The notes beneath the pieces were generated by a model. That model saw nothing but the letters and a program-made list of their open reading frames with translations. It had not been told where the DNA came from and made no database searches. A stretch of DNA of 64,000 nt from Bradyrhizobium campsiandrae (lineage in GTDB: Bacteria; Pseudomonadota; Alphaproteobacteria; Rhizobiales; Xanthobacteraceae), in NCBI RefSeq assembly GCF_014529705.1, contig NZ_JAANIH010000005.1, forward strand, positions 141,010-205,009, read 5' to 3'. Made by a program: the position numbers and the translations under genes. Shown here piece after piece: positions 1 through 8,699 of the stretch (within the stretch, counting starts at the first letter, position 1; the number at the start of each line of letters is the position of its first letter).

Positions 1-1
1 C

Positions 2-666
2 CGCCAGGCGAAGTACTATTCGGCATCCTTTGCGAGAGCTGAAGCCGACAGCGAGGTGAGGCCGTAGGCGGAATAGCTTGCCGTCTATGGTCGCCACATC
101 GACAATGTGCGAACGAGTCTCGACTGGGCTTTCTCGTCCGATGGAGACACGCAAGCGGGTGCGGCGTTGACGGCGGCTGCGGTCCCGCTCTGGGTACAGA
201 TGTCGCTCTCTCGCCGAATGTCGCGAGTGGACCGAACTTGCGCTAGCGCCTCGATCCGACGGCCGCGAACGCGCTGCGGCTTCTCATGCAGCTCTCGGCC
301 GCGCGGCTGGTCGTTGATGTACGGGGTCGGAAGGGCGAGGGAGGCCGGTCCCACCCGGGCCGCGACCTTTCAGCTCGCCGAGCAACTCGGTGACACGGAT
401 TACCTATGTCGCGCGCAGTGGGGCCTCCATCGACCAGTTCAACACCGGTGAATTCCGCAGGGCCCTTGAATTTGCGGAGCGTTTTGCAGAGGTCGTGGCT
501 GATGCCGGCAATACCGTCGATCGCATGATGGCGGACCGGCTGCTTGCGACGACGCTGCACTATCGCGGCGATCAGACTGCCGACGAGGCGCTTGCGCGCC
601 GCGAGGCACGGGACGAAGGGTGGTATGTCGCCGAGCTCTGGCGCATCAAGGGCGAGTTGCTGCTGC
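2..666 (+). pseudogene. Decayed winged-helix/ATPase (TPR) regulator remnant
   Basis: Translation from base 2 resembles the middle and C-terminal part of the large ATPase regulators represented by the intact gene at 646-3585. The segment reading VRTSLDWAFSSDGD matches VRAALNWCFSDQGD of that gene. Two in-frame TAG codons interrupt it (65-67 and 74-76); the second falls at AE*LA, where I recall relatives having Trp (AEWLA). The reading frame then shifts between about 230 and 400, continues as a helical-repeat segment around 430-560, and ends near 666 with ELWRIKGELLL, a typical C-terminal motif of this family. The N-terminal DNA-binding and ATPase parts lie outside the window or are lost. No intact product is expected. 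The similarity to the neighbouring gene suggests a paralogue rather than a fragment of that gene itself. Confidence 0.75.
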
Positions 667-3585
667 CTCCGTGCGCCGGAACGTTCCGCAGTTCGCCGGA
701 GGCCTCAGCTCGGCAAGCAAGCCCCGTGCGGTCGCGAGGCCGCGCCTCTGAAACCCTTCGGTAAATCGCTGATAGACGGGTGCGAGCATGTCGTAGGCCT
801 CCTGGCGGCGTCCGCCTCGTTGCCACAGTTTCGCAAGCGCTATTGCTACGCGAAGCTCATAGCCGAGCGCTCCCTGATCGCGGGCGACATCGAGCGCCTG
901 CACGAGGTTCAGTTCCGCTTGGAGAAGGTCCGGATGGCTCTTGCGCATCAGCGCTTCTGCTCTGACGCGCAACATATCGGGCATGTCCATCATGAAGTTG
1001 CAATGCCGGGCGTGGGCAATCGCCTGATCGATGGTGTCCAGGGCTTCGTCGCCGTGACCTGCCGCCGCAAGTGCTTCGGCGAGGGGCATGCGAAGCCCCG
1101 CTACGGCGCCGAAAGACCGGCTCTGCAGCTTCTCGATCGCCCCTCTTAGCATGGCGAGCCCGGCAGCGGTCTCGTTCCGGGCCAGCAACGTGATCCCCTT
1201 CATGGCCTCGCCGACCATCTGGAGGATGGCGAGGTTGTGCCTTTGCGCCTCCACGATGAATCTATCGATATGACCTTCGCAATCCTCCATGTCACCATTC
1301 CAGAAGAAGACGTCGAATGCCCATGGCAGTGCTCGACAGAGCATGACCGGATGGTTCTCCGCGATGACGTCCGCGATGGCTCGCCGCACCATTTGCGCGG
1401 CCTGGTCGGGATATCCCTGAAGCCAGAGAACGCGCGCAAGCGTGATTTGAGCCCGTTTGGGATATTCGAGGGTAAGGCCGCTAGGGACCACTCCATCCAG
1501 GCCCGGATGCAGTAATGCCGCCTCGACGTATGAGCGGGAGGCAGCGAACTTGCCGAGATATTGGCAGGAGATGCTGAGCAACACGCGCATGCGGGCCGCC
1601 GCAAGGAAATCGTTGCCGGCGAGGGCAACGTCTTCACCGCGCTTGGCTGTGCGCAATGCTTCATCAAATCTGCCGACAAACAATTGCATCAAATGCAACT
1701 GGTCGATCAAACGGATCTGCCCGGGGATGTCGCCGATCTTTTCCGTCAGTTCGAGCGCCCGTTTGAGGTGATTGGCGCCGAATTCATCCAGCTGTCCGGT
1801 GAACATGCGGGCAGCCCCAAGCGCCGTGTGAAGCAGGAGGCCTTGCCTGAGGCTTCCTTCGGTTTCGTCGAGTGTTTCGATGGCCCGGGTGACCCAGAGC
1901 TCGCATTCTGCCAGCAGCGACAGCTTGAAGAACAGCGGTATCGCCGCCGCAGCGAGCGCCACGCCGGCTCCGCGGTCTCCCTGATCCGAGAAGCACCAAT
2001 TCAGCGCAGCGCGGACGTTTCCGAATTCTTCGGCCACCGCCGCAAAGTCTCGACCCGGCTTGCCACCCACCTTTTCGAGGAGGTCGAGAAAGTAGCAGGC
2101 GTGACGTCGCGAGATCGCGGCGGCGTCGCCGCTGGCGGCAAGCTTCTCTTGCGCGTAGGCCCGAGTCGAGTCCGCAAGGCGGTAGCGGGGCGGTTGCGAG
2201 CCGGTGTTCAGCGCAAGCATCGACTTGGCGGCGAGGCCGTCGATGATCGCCAGGATTGCGTCGTCATCCTCCGTATCAGAGGCAATCGACCGGGCGGCAT
2301 CCAGGGTCATGCCGCCGACGAACACGGACAGGCGGCAGAGGACCACGCGTTCCGGTTCGGAAAGAAGATTGTAGCTCCATTCGATGGTCGCGCGCAGTGT
2401 CCGGTGCCGGGGCAGCGCGGTGCGCCGACCCTCCCACAGCAGATTGAGGTGCTGGTCGAGGAGTTGGATCATCGCTCGGGTGCCGTATGCGCCGACATGG
2501 GCAGCGGTGAGTTCAATGGCAAGCGGGATGCCGTCGAGCCGGCGGCACAGGCTGCCGACATCGGAGGCGTTCGCATCCGTCAGCACGAACTCGCCGCCTG
2601 CAGCCGTCGCACGCTCGACGAAGAGTCTTACGGAAGGGTAGGCGAGGGCGTCCGCGGCCGTTAGAAAGGTCTTCTCCGGCGGGGCCGGCAGCGGCTGCAG
2701 ACGGTGTGTGAACTCGCCTTCGACGCGCAGCAACTCCCGGCTGGTGGCGAGGATGTGCAGCTCCGGTGCGGCCTGATAGAGCCGATCGGCCAGTACGGCT
2801 ACTGCCTCTATGACAGGCTCGCAGCAATCCAGAATGAGTAGCATGCGCCTGTCGCGCAGGAAAGTCGTGAGGCTGCTCGTCGGGTCATTCGATCGCGCCT
2901 GGAGCCCAAGCGAAGATGCGACGATCGCCGGCACCGCAGCGGCGTTGCCGGTCTCGCCGAGACTAACGAAGTGGACGTGACCGGCGAAGTTGGCGAGCAG
3001 GGCATGGCCCGCGGAAACGGCGACTGTGGTCTTGCCGATGCCGCCCGGGCCGACGACCGTGACGAAGCGCTGGGCTGTTAGCCGTTCCGAGATGTCCTTG
3101 ATGGCTTGCTCTCGCCCCACCATCTGCCGGAGACGCGCAGGCAAATTGTGGGCGCCGGCCAGGTTGGTCGGTGCAGCCTGCACCTGTTCTGCGCGCGAAA
3201 CCGCAGCAACGAAGCAGTAGCCCTGACCGGAGACGGTGCTCAGATATCTGTCGCCACCATGGCTGTCTCCGAGTGCCTTGCGGAGCGCGGCGATATGGAC
3301 ACGCAGGGTGTTTTCCTCGATCCCGGTTCCCGGCCACGTCATGGCGATCAGATCCGTCTTACTGACGACGTTGCCGGCCTGCCGGACCAGTGCGAGCAGG
3401 AGGTCGAATGCGCGCCCCGACAGTTGCAGCGTGCTCCCGTTTCTCTCGATTCGCCTCTGCGAGGGATCGAGCCGAAACGGCCCGAAGACCAAGATCTCCT
3501 GCGTGGCTTCATCTGATGCGGCGCAGCCAGCAGCGGCGATCATGTTGTTGCTTTGCGAGCGGGGGCCATCTTGGGATCGGCGCAC
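646..3585 (-). CDS. Winged-helix (OmpR/CadC-type) regulator with AAA/NB-ARC-like ATPase and TPR region
   Basis: This 979-residue protein is a signal-integrating transcriptional regulator. Residues about 31-128 form an OmpR/PhoB-type winged helix, beginning ILVFGPFRLD and containing the recognition segment ENTLRVHIAALRKALGD. A P-loop GPGGIGKTT lies at 179-187 and a Walker B-like LLILDCCEP near 250. The C-terminal half is made of helical TPR-like repeats. The start is GTG at 3585, with an AGAAGG ribosome site about 9 bases upstream; an ATG at 3543 is the alternative. The last roughly 20 residues, after LLAEL, look foreign to the family and are read through sequence next to the plus-strand pseudogene, so the 3' end is probably rearranged. 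The target genes are unknown; the next gene upstream on the same strand is an SDR. Confidence 0.85.
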   Translation of the reverse strand: MRRSQDGPRSQSNNMIAAAGCAASDEATQEILVFGPFRLDPSQRRIERNGSTLQLSGRAFDLLLALVRQAGNVVSKTDLIAMTWPGTGIEENTLRVHIAALRKALGDSHGGDRYLSTVSGQGYCFVAAVSRAEQVQAAPTNLAGAHNLPARLRQMVGREQAIKDISERLTAQRFVTVVGPGGIGKTTVAVSAGHALLANFAGHVHFVSLGETGNAAAVPAIVASSLGLQARSNDPTSSLTTFLRDRRMLLILDCCEPVIEAVAVLADRLYQAAPELHILATSRELLRVEGEFTHRLQPLPAPPEKTFLTAADALAYPSVRLFVERATAAGGEFVLTDANASDVGSLCRRLDGIPLAIELTAAHVGAYGTRAMIQLLDQHLNLLWEGRRTALPRHRTLRATIEWSYNLLSEPERVVLCRLSVFVGGMTLDAARSIASDTEDDDAILAIIDGLAAKSMLALNTGSQPPRYRLADSTRAYAQEKLAASGDAAAISRRHACYFLDLLEKVGGKPGRDFAAVAEEFGNVRAALNWCFSDQGDRGAGVALAAAAIPLFFKLSLLAECELWVTRAIETLDETEGSLRQGLLLHTALGAARMFTGQLDEFGANHLKRALELTEKIGDIPGQIRLIDQLHLMQLFVGRFDEALRTAKRGEDVALAGNDFLAAARMRVLLSISCQYLGKFAASRSYVEAALLHPGLDGVVPSGLTLEYPKRAQITLARVLWLQGYPDQAAQMVRRAIADVIAENHPVMLCRALPWAFDVFFWNGDMEDCEGHIDRFIVEAQRHNLAILQMVGEAMKGITLLARNETAAGLAMLRGAIEKLQSRSFGAVAGLRMPLAEALAAAGHGDEALDTIDQAIAHARHCNFMMDMPDMLRVRAEALMRKSHPDLLQAELNLVQALDVARDQGALGYELRVAIALAKLWQRGGRRQEAYDMLAPVYQRFTEGFQRRGLATARGLLAELRPPANCGTFRRTEAAATRP

Positions 3586-3705
3586 GACCCGTCACCTTCT
3601 ACGACAAGCACACCGAGATGTGTGAACGTTGCGGCACGGTAACATCCGGCAGTTTCAGCGTAAAGGATTGGGGCTATCACTTTCGTTTGGGGGGCAAAGA
3701 ATCTC

Positions 3706-4590
3706 CTATCCGATGATAGTGGGCTTGAGAATGTCTTCCAGTCCGATCCGGCGAAGCAGTTCCGCGCGAACGCTTTCGGCGACGGCGTCGACGGCTGCCG
3801 CTCCGTCGTCGTCCGGACCGAAATGAACCCGCAGCGGACGTTGTCCGAACGGCATGTCGACGACATCCGCTATGGTGTGAGCAACGTCTTGGGGCATTCG
3901 GTCTTGCCCCGAAAGCTGCGCAAGTCCCGAGAGTGCGATTTCGCTCAAATCGGCGGTTGGACCGTCCGCGTATTCCTCGGCCCGAACGGTGTCCTGCGGC
4001 CGGCCGGAGCGAATGTAATGGCTAGCACCGAGCGCGCTGGGGACGACGATCGTCGTCTCGATACCCCAGCGTGCGAGCTCGCCGGCATAGCTGAGTGCAA
4101 GCGCATCCAACGCGGCCTTCGAGGAGGCATATGCGCCCAGGAAAGGAACCGAGCAGCCACGCGCGCAGCTTGACGAAACCCATATCAGCAGGCCATGGCC
4201 CTGCTTGCGCAATTGTGGCAAAGCGGCGCGATTGAGCCGTTGCGCGCCCAGCACGTTGGTGTCGTAGAGGTCGGCAAGCTGTTCCGGTGTCAAGGCTTCA
4301 GCTGGTCCATAGATGACCTGCCGGGCGTTGTGCACGACCACGTCCAGGCGGCTGTTCTCGGCGACGATAGTGTCGATGGCGCCGTTCACGGAAGCCTCCG
4401 AGGAAACGTCGAACTCCAAACTGCGGAGATCGACGTTGCCATTGGTTCCTGCCTCCCGAATGCCGTGCTCATCATAGCCCCCCGTTTCCCGCATCGAAAC
4501 GTAGACCGTGTGGCCGGCTTGGGCCAGTTTCTTGCAGGTGTTTCGTCCGATGCTGTTTGCAGCTCCCGTGACGATGATCACTTTGCTCAT
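3706..4590 (-). CDS. Short-chain dehydrogenase/reductase (SDR)
   Basis: This is a 294-residue cytoplasmic NAD(P)-dependent oxidoreductase with a Rossmann fold. The cofactor motif TGAANSIG is at 8-15. The usual NNAG element is degenerate (HNAR, 87-90). A serine cluster at 139-141 and the Y154-x3-K158 pair (YASSK) supply the catalytic residues. The C-terminal half is longer than in classical 250-residue SDRs and carries a substrate lobe beginning after VVPSALGASHYI. The gene is read in the same direction as the ATPase regulator 120 bases downstream and may be its target or neighbour only. The substrate cannot be deduced. Confidence 0.88.
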   Translation of the reverse strand: MSKVIIVTGAANSIGRNTCKKLAQAGHTVYVSMRETGGYDEHGIREAGTNGNVDLRSLEFDVSSEASVNGAIDTIVAENSRLDVVVHNARQVIYGPAEALTPEQLADLYDTNVLGAQRLNRAALPQLRKQGHGLLIWVSSSCARGCSVPFLGAYASSKAALDALALSYAGELARWGIETTIVVPSALGASHYIRSGRPQDTVRAEEYADGPTADLSEIALSGLAQLSGQDRMPQDVAHTIADVVDMPFGQRPLRVHFGPDDDGAAAVDAVAESVRAELLRRIGLEDILKPTIIG

Positions 4591-5033
4591 TCGAGTCCCA
4601 ATCGCATTCCAGCTTCCGCAAGGGCGCTAGCATCGTTCGTCGATCGATCGCTGGCGTTGCGTGAAGAGCCTTCGCAATAGAGCCAGTTGCACGACAGGTC
4701 TTTCGGGCCCAGCGAGCGATTCTCAGATCGCACGGAAAATTCCGAGAAAGCCCGAAACCGGTTCCGGATAGACCTGCGAGGTTCGACATAAGCCGGGACA
4801 TGCCTTCGCAAACTGGCGCTGAGTTTTCAGGGATTGCGCCCGCGGTGGCGGCCACGCACAAGCGGATGATCACCGGCGGCAGACGCCGCCGAGCGGCGAG
4901 CTCGCGCACCGGAGACCTGCATCGTGCGGATGAGACAATATCGCGGCATCCTCGAAAGATCATTCCGAGCCACTCCCTGTACGGTTGTTCCGATCCATGA
5001 CCGGAGGACTGGTCATATGCACAGGGGCAGGCG
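4591..5033. other. Intergenic region between SDR and fdhD; inverted repeat at 4997-5016
   Basis: No convincing protein-coding gene is visible in these 443 bases. The region separates the divergent SDR (minus) and fdhD (plus) and should hold both promoters. The only clear structure is a perfect 6-bp inverted repeat, ATGACC-N8-GGTCAT (4997-5002 and 5011-5016), about 75-95 bases before the fdhD start; it could be an operator. The assignment is tentative. Confidence 0.4.
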
Positions 5034-5093
5034 ATGACTGACGTGTCGAACGCGAAGGCACCGCTCGGCTGGCGGCGGCGTGAGCCACGATGA
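5034..5093 (+). CDS. Possible 19-residue leader ORF overlapping fdhD
   Basis: An ATG at 5034 follows a purine-rich AGGGGCAGG ribosome site and opens a 19-codon frame (MTDVSNAKAPLGWRRREPR). Its stop overlaps the fdhD ATG in an ATGA arrangement. fdhD has no good ribosome site of its own and an in-frame stop lies 9 bases upstream of its start, so coupled translation from this short frame is plausible. The peptide matches nothing I recognise. It could equally be a chance frame. Confidence 0.3.
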   Translation: MTDVSNAKAPLGWRRREPR

Positions 5094-5923
5094 GGGGGGC
5101 AACATTCACGCGGCATCGCGAGATCGCATGGCGCGGCGGCCGCACGACGTCGACGTCGCGATTGGTTGCCGAGGAGAGTGCCATCGCGCTGACCTACAAC
5201 GGATCGACCCATGCCGTGATGATGGGGACACCGGCTGATCTCGAGGATTTCGGTGTGGGCTTCAGCCTCACCGAGGCCATTGTCGACCGTGCCAGTGAGA
5301 TCAGAAGCATCGAGCTGGTCTCGAACGAGCTCGGCCTGGAGGTGCGGATGTGGCTCGATGGCAATCGCGCGGCGGCCCTGGCCGCGCGCCGCCGCGCCAT
5401 CAGCGGACCGGTCGGGTGCGGGTTGTGCGGCATCGAAAGCCTTGAACAGGCCCGTCGTGCGCCGTCGCGGGTCGATGGGCGCAGTACCGTCTTTCTCGCG
5501 CGGGACCTGCTGGGCGCCATGCAGGCGTTGTCTCCTCTGCAGACATTGAATCAACAGACAAGGTCGGTTCACGCGGCGGCGTTCTGGCATCCCCGCAACG
5601 GTATCACTCTGGTCAGGGAGGATGTCGGTCGGCACAATGCGCTTGACAAGCTCGCCGGCGCCATTGTCCGCGACGGTGGCTCGGCCCGCGACGGCGCCGT
5701 GCTGTTGACGAGCCGTGTTTCCGTGGAAATGGTACAGAAAGCGGCGATGATCGGCGCGCCGGTCGTCGTCGCCGTTTCCGCGCCGACCGCGCTCGCGATC
5801 CAGACCGCGAACGAGGCGGGCGTCACGCTGCTCGCCGTCGCCCGCGATGACGGATACGGCGTTTTCACGCATCCGCGTCGCGTTCTGCTGCCTGAAGAGA
5901 CCGCGTCGCGCGCCGGCTTCTGA
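5090..5923 (+). CDS. fdhD: Formate dehydrogenase accessory sulfurtransferase FdhD
   Basis: FdhD transfers sulfur from the cysteine desulfurase IscS to the molybdenum cofactor of formate dehydrogenases. The 277-residue length is normal. The sulfur-carrying CxxC motif is present as CGLC at residues 110-113, and the family segments ALTYNGST, TPADLEDFGVGFSLTE and REDVGRHNALDKL are all recognisable. A likely client, the YdeP/FdhF-type molybdopterin oxidoreductase, lies at 14247-16544. The start is fixed by the in-frame stop TGA at 5081-5083. The gene heads a plus-strand series leading to cydB, with 18 bases to the next gene. Confidence 0.93.
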   Translation: MRGATFTRHREIAWRGGRTTSTSRLVAEESAIALTYNGSTHAVMMGTPADLEDFGVGFSLTEAIVDRASEIRSIELVSNELGLEVRMWLDGNRAAALAARRRAISGPVGCGLCGIESLEQARRAPSRVDGRSTVFLARDLLGAMQALSPLQTLNQQTRSVHAAAFWHPRNGITLVREDVGRHNALDKLAGAIVRDGGSARDGAVLLTSRVSVEMVQKAAMIGAPVVVAVSAPTALAIQTANEAGVTLLAVARDDGYGVFTHPRRVLLPEETASRAGF

Positions 5924-5941
5924 CCCTGCGGATCTGCCGGT

Positions 5942-6616
5942 ATGGCAATGCAAACCGCATCGCTGGAGACGCCCGTCGAGGCCTTCGCTCCGGAACGGTC
6001 GCTGCTGGTTGCCTCTCTGCTGAGCATGTCGGGAGGCTTCCTCGACGCCTTTACGTGGCTGTCGCTTGGCGTCTTCGCGAGTTCACAGACAGGCAACGTT
6101 GTTTTCCTCGGGATCTATACGGCATCCGGGCAATGGCACCTCATGCTTCACCACCTGCTTCCGCTCACGGCGTTCATCCTGGGATCGCTTGTGGCGGTGC
6201 GCAGCCGGATGGCGCTGCGGTGCCTCGTCGGGGAGATCGCATGCCTGGGCGCAGCGATGCTGCTGCTTCATCGCGTTCCCGATGAGATCACGATCTTCGT
6301 CATCTCCTTCGGCGTCGCGTTGCAATCGGCAAGCTTCAGGCTGGTCGGCCGCTGGACATATCTGTCGGTGACCGTCACCGGGAACATGCTCCGCGCCATT
6401 GATCAGCTCGTCGCCGGTTCCGATCGCGATACGGCACGCGGCGCGAGAGCCATGCTGATGCTCTGCCTGATGTTTCTGCTGGGCGCCGCAGCTGGCGGCA
6501 GCGTGACGAGGTGGCTCGGCATGTGGAGCGTTGCTCTGCCGATCGCGTCGTCGGCATGCGTTCTCTGGCTCTGCCGGCGATCAAGCTATTCGCACGGACA
6601 TCGCGACGCTCACTAG
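5942..6616 (+). CDS. DUF1275 (YoaK-type) integral membrane protein
   Basis: This 224-residue hydrophobic protein has about six predicted membrane helices. Its N-terminal segment, LLSMSGGFLDAFTWLSLG followed by FASSQTGNVVFLG, is the hallmark of the DUF1275/YoaK family. A second conserved block reads WTYLSVTVTGNMLRA. The biochemical role of the family is unknown. It starts 18 bases after fdhD and is probably cotranscribed with it. Confidence 0.85.
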   Translation: MAMQTASLETPVEAFAPERSLLVASLLSMSGGFLDAFTWLSLGVFASSQTGNVVFLGIYTASGQWHLMLHHLLPLTAFILGSLVAVRSRMALRCLVGEIACLGAAMLLLHRVPDEITIFVISFGVALQSASFRLVGRWTYLSVTVTGNMLRAIDQLVAGSDRDTARGARAMLMLCLMFLLGAAAGGSVTRWLGMWSVALPIASSACVLWLCRRSSYSHGHRDAH

Positions 6617-6744
6617 CCAAGGCACCCGTCCTGCTATTAGGCAAAAGGACGTTCGTTCGCGGAAGCCCTTGCGCCTGACGGTCCGTACACTTTCGGCCAT
6701 TGCCGACGAGATGCTCCCGACGTCAACGGCCACGAGAGACAAGA

Positions 6745-8178
6745 ATGAACAACCTCCGCAAAGAGACAGACAGCCTGGGCGAAGTGGATGTTCCCGCCGA
6801 CAAGCTCTGGGGTGCACAGACGCAGCGCTCACTGGAGCACTTCAGTATCGGCAGGGACCTGATGCCGCGCGAGATGATTCATTCCTACGCCATTCTGAAG
6901 AAGGCGGCCGCGAATGCCAACCACGCTGGTGGTCGTCTCGACGGCAAGATCCACAAGCTGATCGTTCATGTCTGCGACGAAATTCTTGCCGGCCAGCATG
7001 ACGATATGTTCCCTCTTCACGTCTGGATGACAGGTAGTGGAACGCAGTTCAACATGAACGTGAACGAAGTGATCTCGAACCGCTGCTGCCAACTCGCGGG
7101 TACGGCGCTCGGCAGCAAGCTGCCGGTTCATCCGAACGATCACGTCAACATGTCGCAATCGTCGAACGACAGCTTCCCTTCCGCCATGTCTATCGCGGCC
7201 GCGATGAATGTGACGGAGCGCCTCATTCCAGCGGTCGAAGCCTTGCACGACGCCATCGCGGCAAAGTCGAGCCGCTGGGACGACATCGTCAAGATCGGCC
7301 GAACCCACATGCAGGATGCCACGCCCTTGACGCTCGGCCAGGAATGGTCGGGCTACGCCGGCATGCTCGCCGATAATCTCACGCGTATCGACGACGCGCT
7401 CAAGGGCGTCTACCGTCTCGCGCTGGGGGGCACGGCGGTGGGCACCGGGATCAACGCGGCCCCCGGCTTTGCGGAAGCTGTGGCCGCCGAGATCGCGCGG
7501 CTGACCGGCCTGCCATTCGTCAGCGCGCCGAACAAGTTCGCGGTGCAGGGTGCGCACGATGCGCTGGTTCAGCTCTCCGGTACGCTGCGTACGCTCGCCG
7601 GCTCGCTCTACAAGATCGCAAACGACATCCGCCTTTTGTCCTGCGGTCCGCGCGCCGGTTTTGCGGAGCTGCGGATTCCCGAGAACGAGCCGGGCTCCTC
7701 GATCATGCCGGGCAAGGTCAATCCGACGCAGGCGGAGGCGCTGACGATGATCGCCGTGCAGGTGATGGCGAACGACGTCGCCGTCGGCTTCGGCGGCGCC
7801 GGCGGCTATCTGGAGATGAACGTCTACAAGCCGCTGATCATTCGCAACATCGCCCAGTCTGTCACCATCCTTGCCGATGGCTGCACCAATTTCCGCGTCT
7901 TTCTTGTCGAAGGTACCGAGCCGAACCGCAAGAAGATCCAGGAATATGTCGAAAGGTCGCTGATGCTCGTGACCGCGCTGGCACCGGTGATCGGCTACGA
8001 CAAGGCGTCCCGGATCGCGCACTACGCGATGGACAACGATCTCACACTGAAATCGGCGGCGCTGAGGCTCGGTTTCGTCACCGAGCCGGAGTTCGACCGC
8101 ATCGTCGATCCGGCCAAGATGGTCAAGCCATATGTGGCCGAGATCAAGGTGCCGCTGGCAATCGGCGCGAAAGCCTGA
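6745..8178 (+). CDS. fumC: Class II fumarate hydratase
   Basis: FumC interconverts fumarate and L-malate and needs no iron-sulfur cluster, so it works under oxidative or iron-poor conditions. The 477-residue protein carries the superfamily signature [13 protein letters not shown] in its C-terminal third, the [14 protein letters not shown] segment and the [16 protein letters not shown] block with the active-site histidine. I chose the ATG at 6745 ([10 protein letters not shown]) because class II fumarases begin this way; an upstream ATG at 6700 would add 15 unusual residues. It is followed by a cupin gene and then mqo, which uses its product malate. Confidence 0.94.
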   Translation: MNNLRKETDSLGEVDVPADKLWGAQTQRSLEHFSIGRDLMPREMIHSYAILKKAAANANHAGGRLDGKIHKLIVHVCDEILAGQHDDMFPLHVWMTGSGTQFNMNVNEVISNRCCQLAGTALGSKLPVHPNDHVNMSQSSNDSFPSAMSIAAAMNVTERLIPAVEALHDAIAAKSSRWDDIVKIGRTHMQDATPLTLGQEWSGYAGMLADNLTRIDDALKGVYRLALGGTAVGTGINAAPGFAEAVAAEIARLTGLPFVSAPNKFAVQGAHDALVQLSGTLRTLAGSLYKIANDIRLLSCGPRAGFAELRIPENEPGSSIMPGKVNPTQAEALTMIAVQVMANDVAVGFGGAGGYLEMNVYKPLIIRNIAQSVTILADGCTNFRVFLVEGTEPNRKKIQEYVERSLMLVTALAPVIGYDKASRIAHYAMDNDLTLKSAALRLGFVTEPEFDRIVDPAKMVKPYVAEIKVPLAIGAKA

Positions 8179-8253
8179 TGAAGGGGCCAAGGACATGATC
8201 CGGTCCGCGCCACCTCGCGCGGGCAAAGCAGCAACCATGCAAGGAGAGACATC

Positions 8254-8658
8254 ATGATCCGCTGTGTGCGTCTATGGACCGGAGAGGACAACAACTCGCA
8301 TTTCGAGGAGGGCGTTCTCGAGCTGGAGCCGGGCCAGCGCGGCGATTTCCTGACCGGAAAGATCGACGCCGTCAGCGTCTCCTTCCAGGAGACGGAATCG
8401 GGGGGCGCGTTCGCCTGGCACACTGCACCGATCCGGCAACTCGTGCTCACGCTGAGTGGAACTCTCGATTTCCAGACGCGCGACGGCCACCATTTCCTGA
8501 TCCACCCCGGCAATGTCCTCTTGGCCGAAGACACCGCCGGCTCCGGGCATAGCTGGAAACTGACCGACGATTCGTCGTGGCGCCGTGCCTACGTGATCCT
8601 GCGGCCGGGCGCGGAGGTGCCGTTCCGCGCCAAGGCGCGACAATCGCTGCGGGCCTGA
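8254..8658 (+). CDS. Small cupin-fold protein
   Basis: This 134-residue protein has a single cupin barrel. Conserved pieces are AWHTAPIRQLVLTLSGTLDF, the turn FLIHPGNVLLAED and GSGHSWKL. Only some of the usual metal ligands are recognisable, so enzymatic activity is uncertain. An AGGAGAG ribosome site precedes the ATG. It sits between fumC and mqo, 41 bases before the latter, which suggests a regulatory or small-molecule-binding role linked to malate metabolism; that role is inferred from position alone. Confidence 0.7.
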   Translation: MIRCVRLWTGEDNNSHFEEGVLELEPGQRGDFLTGKIDAVSVSFQETESGGAFAWHTAPIRQLVLTLSGTLDFQTRDGHHFLIHPGNVLLAEDTAGSGHSWKLTDDSSWRRAYVILRPGAEVPFRAKARQSLRA

Positions 8659-8699
8659 TCGAGCATCCGCAACAGTAACGCTCAACGAAGGAAAAGATC

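Noticed and set aside
4472..5953. Open frame of 493 codons on the minus strand across the SDR start and fdhD
   Set aside because: It crosses two genes with clear families and shows no domain, so it is a shadow.
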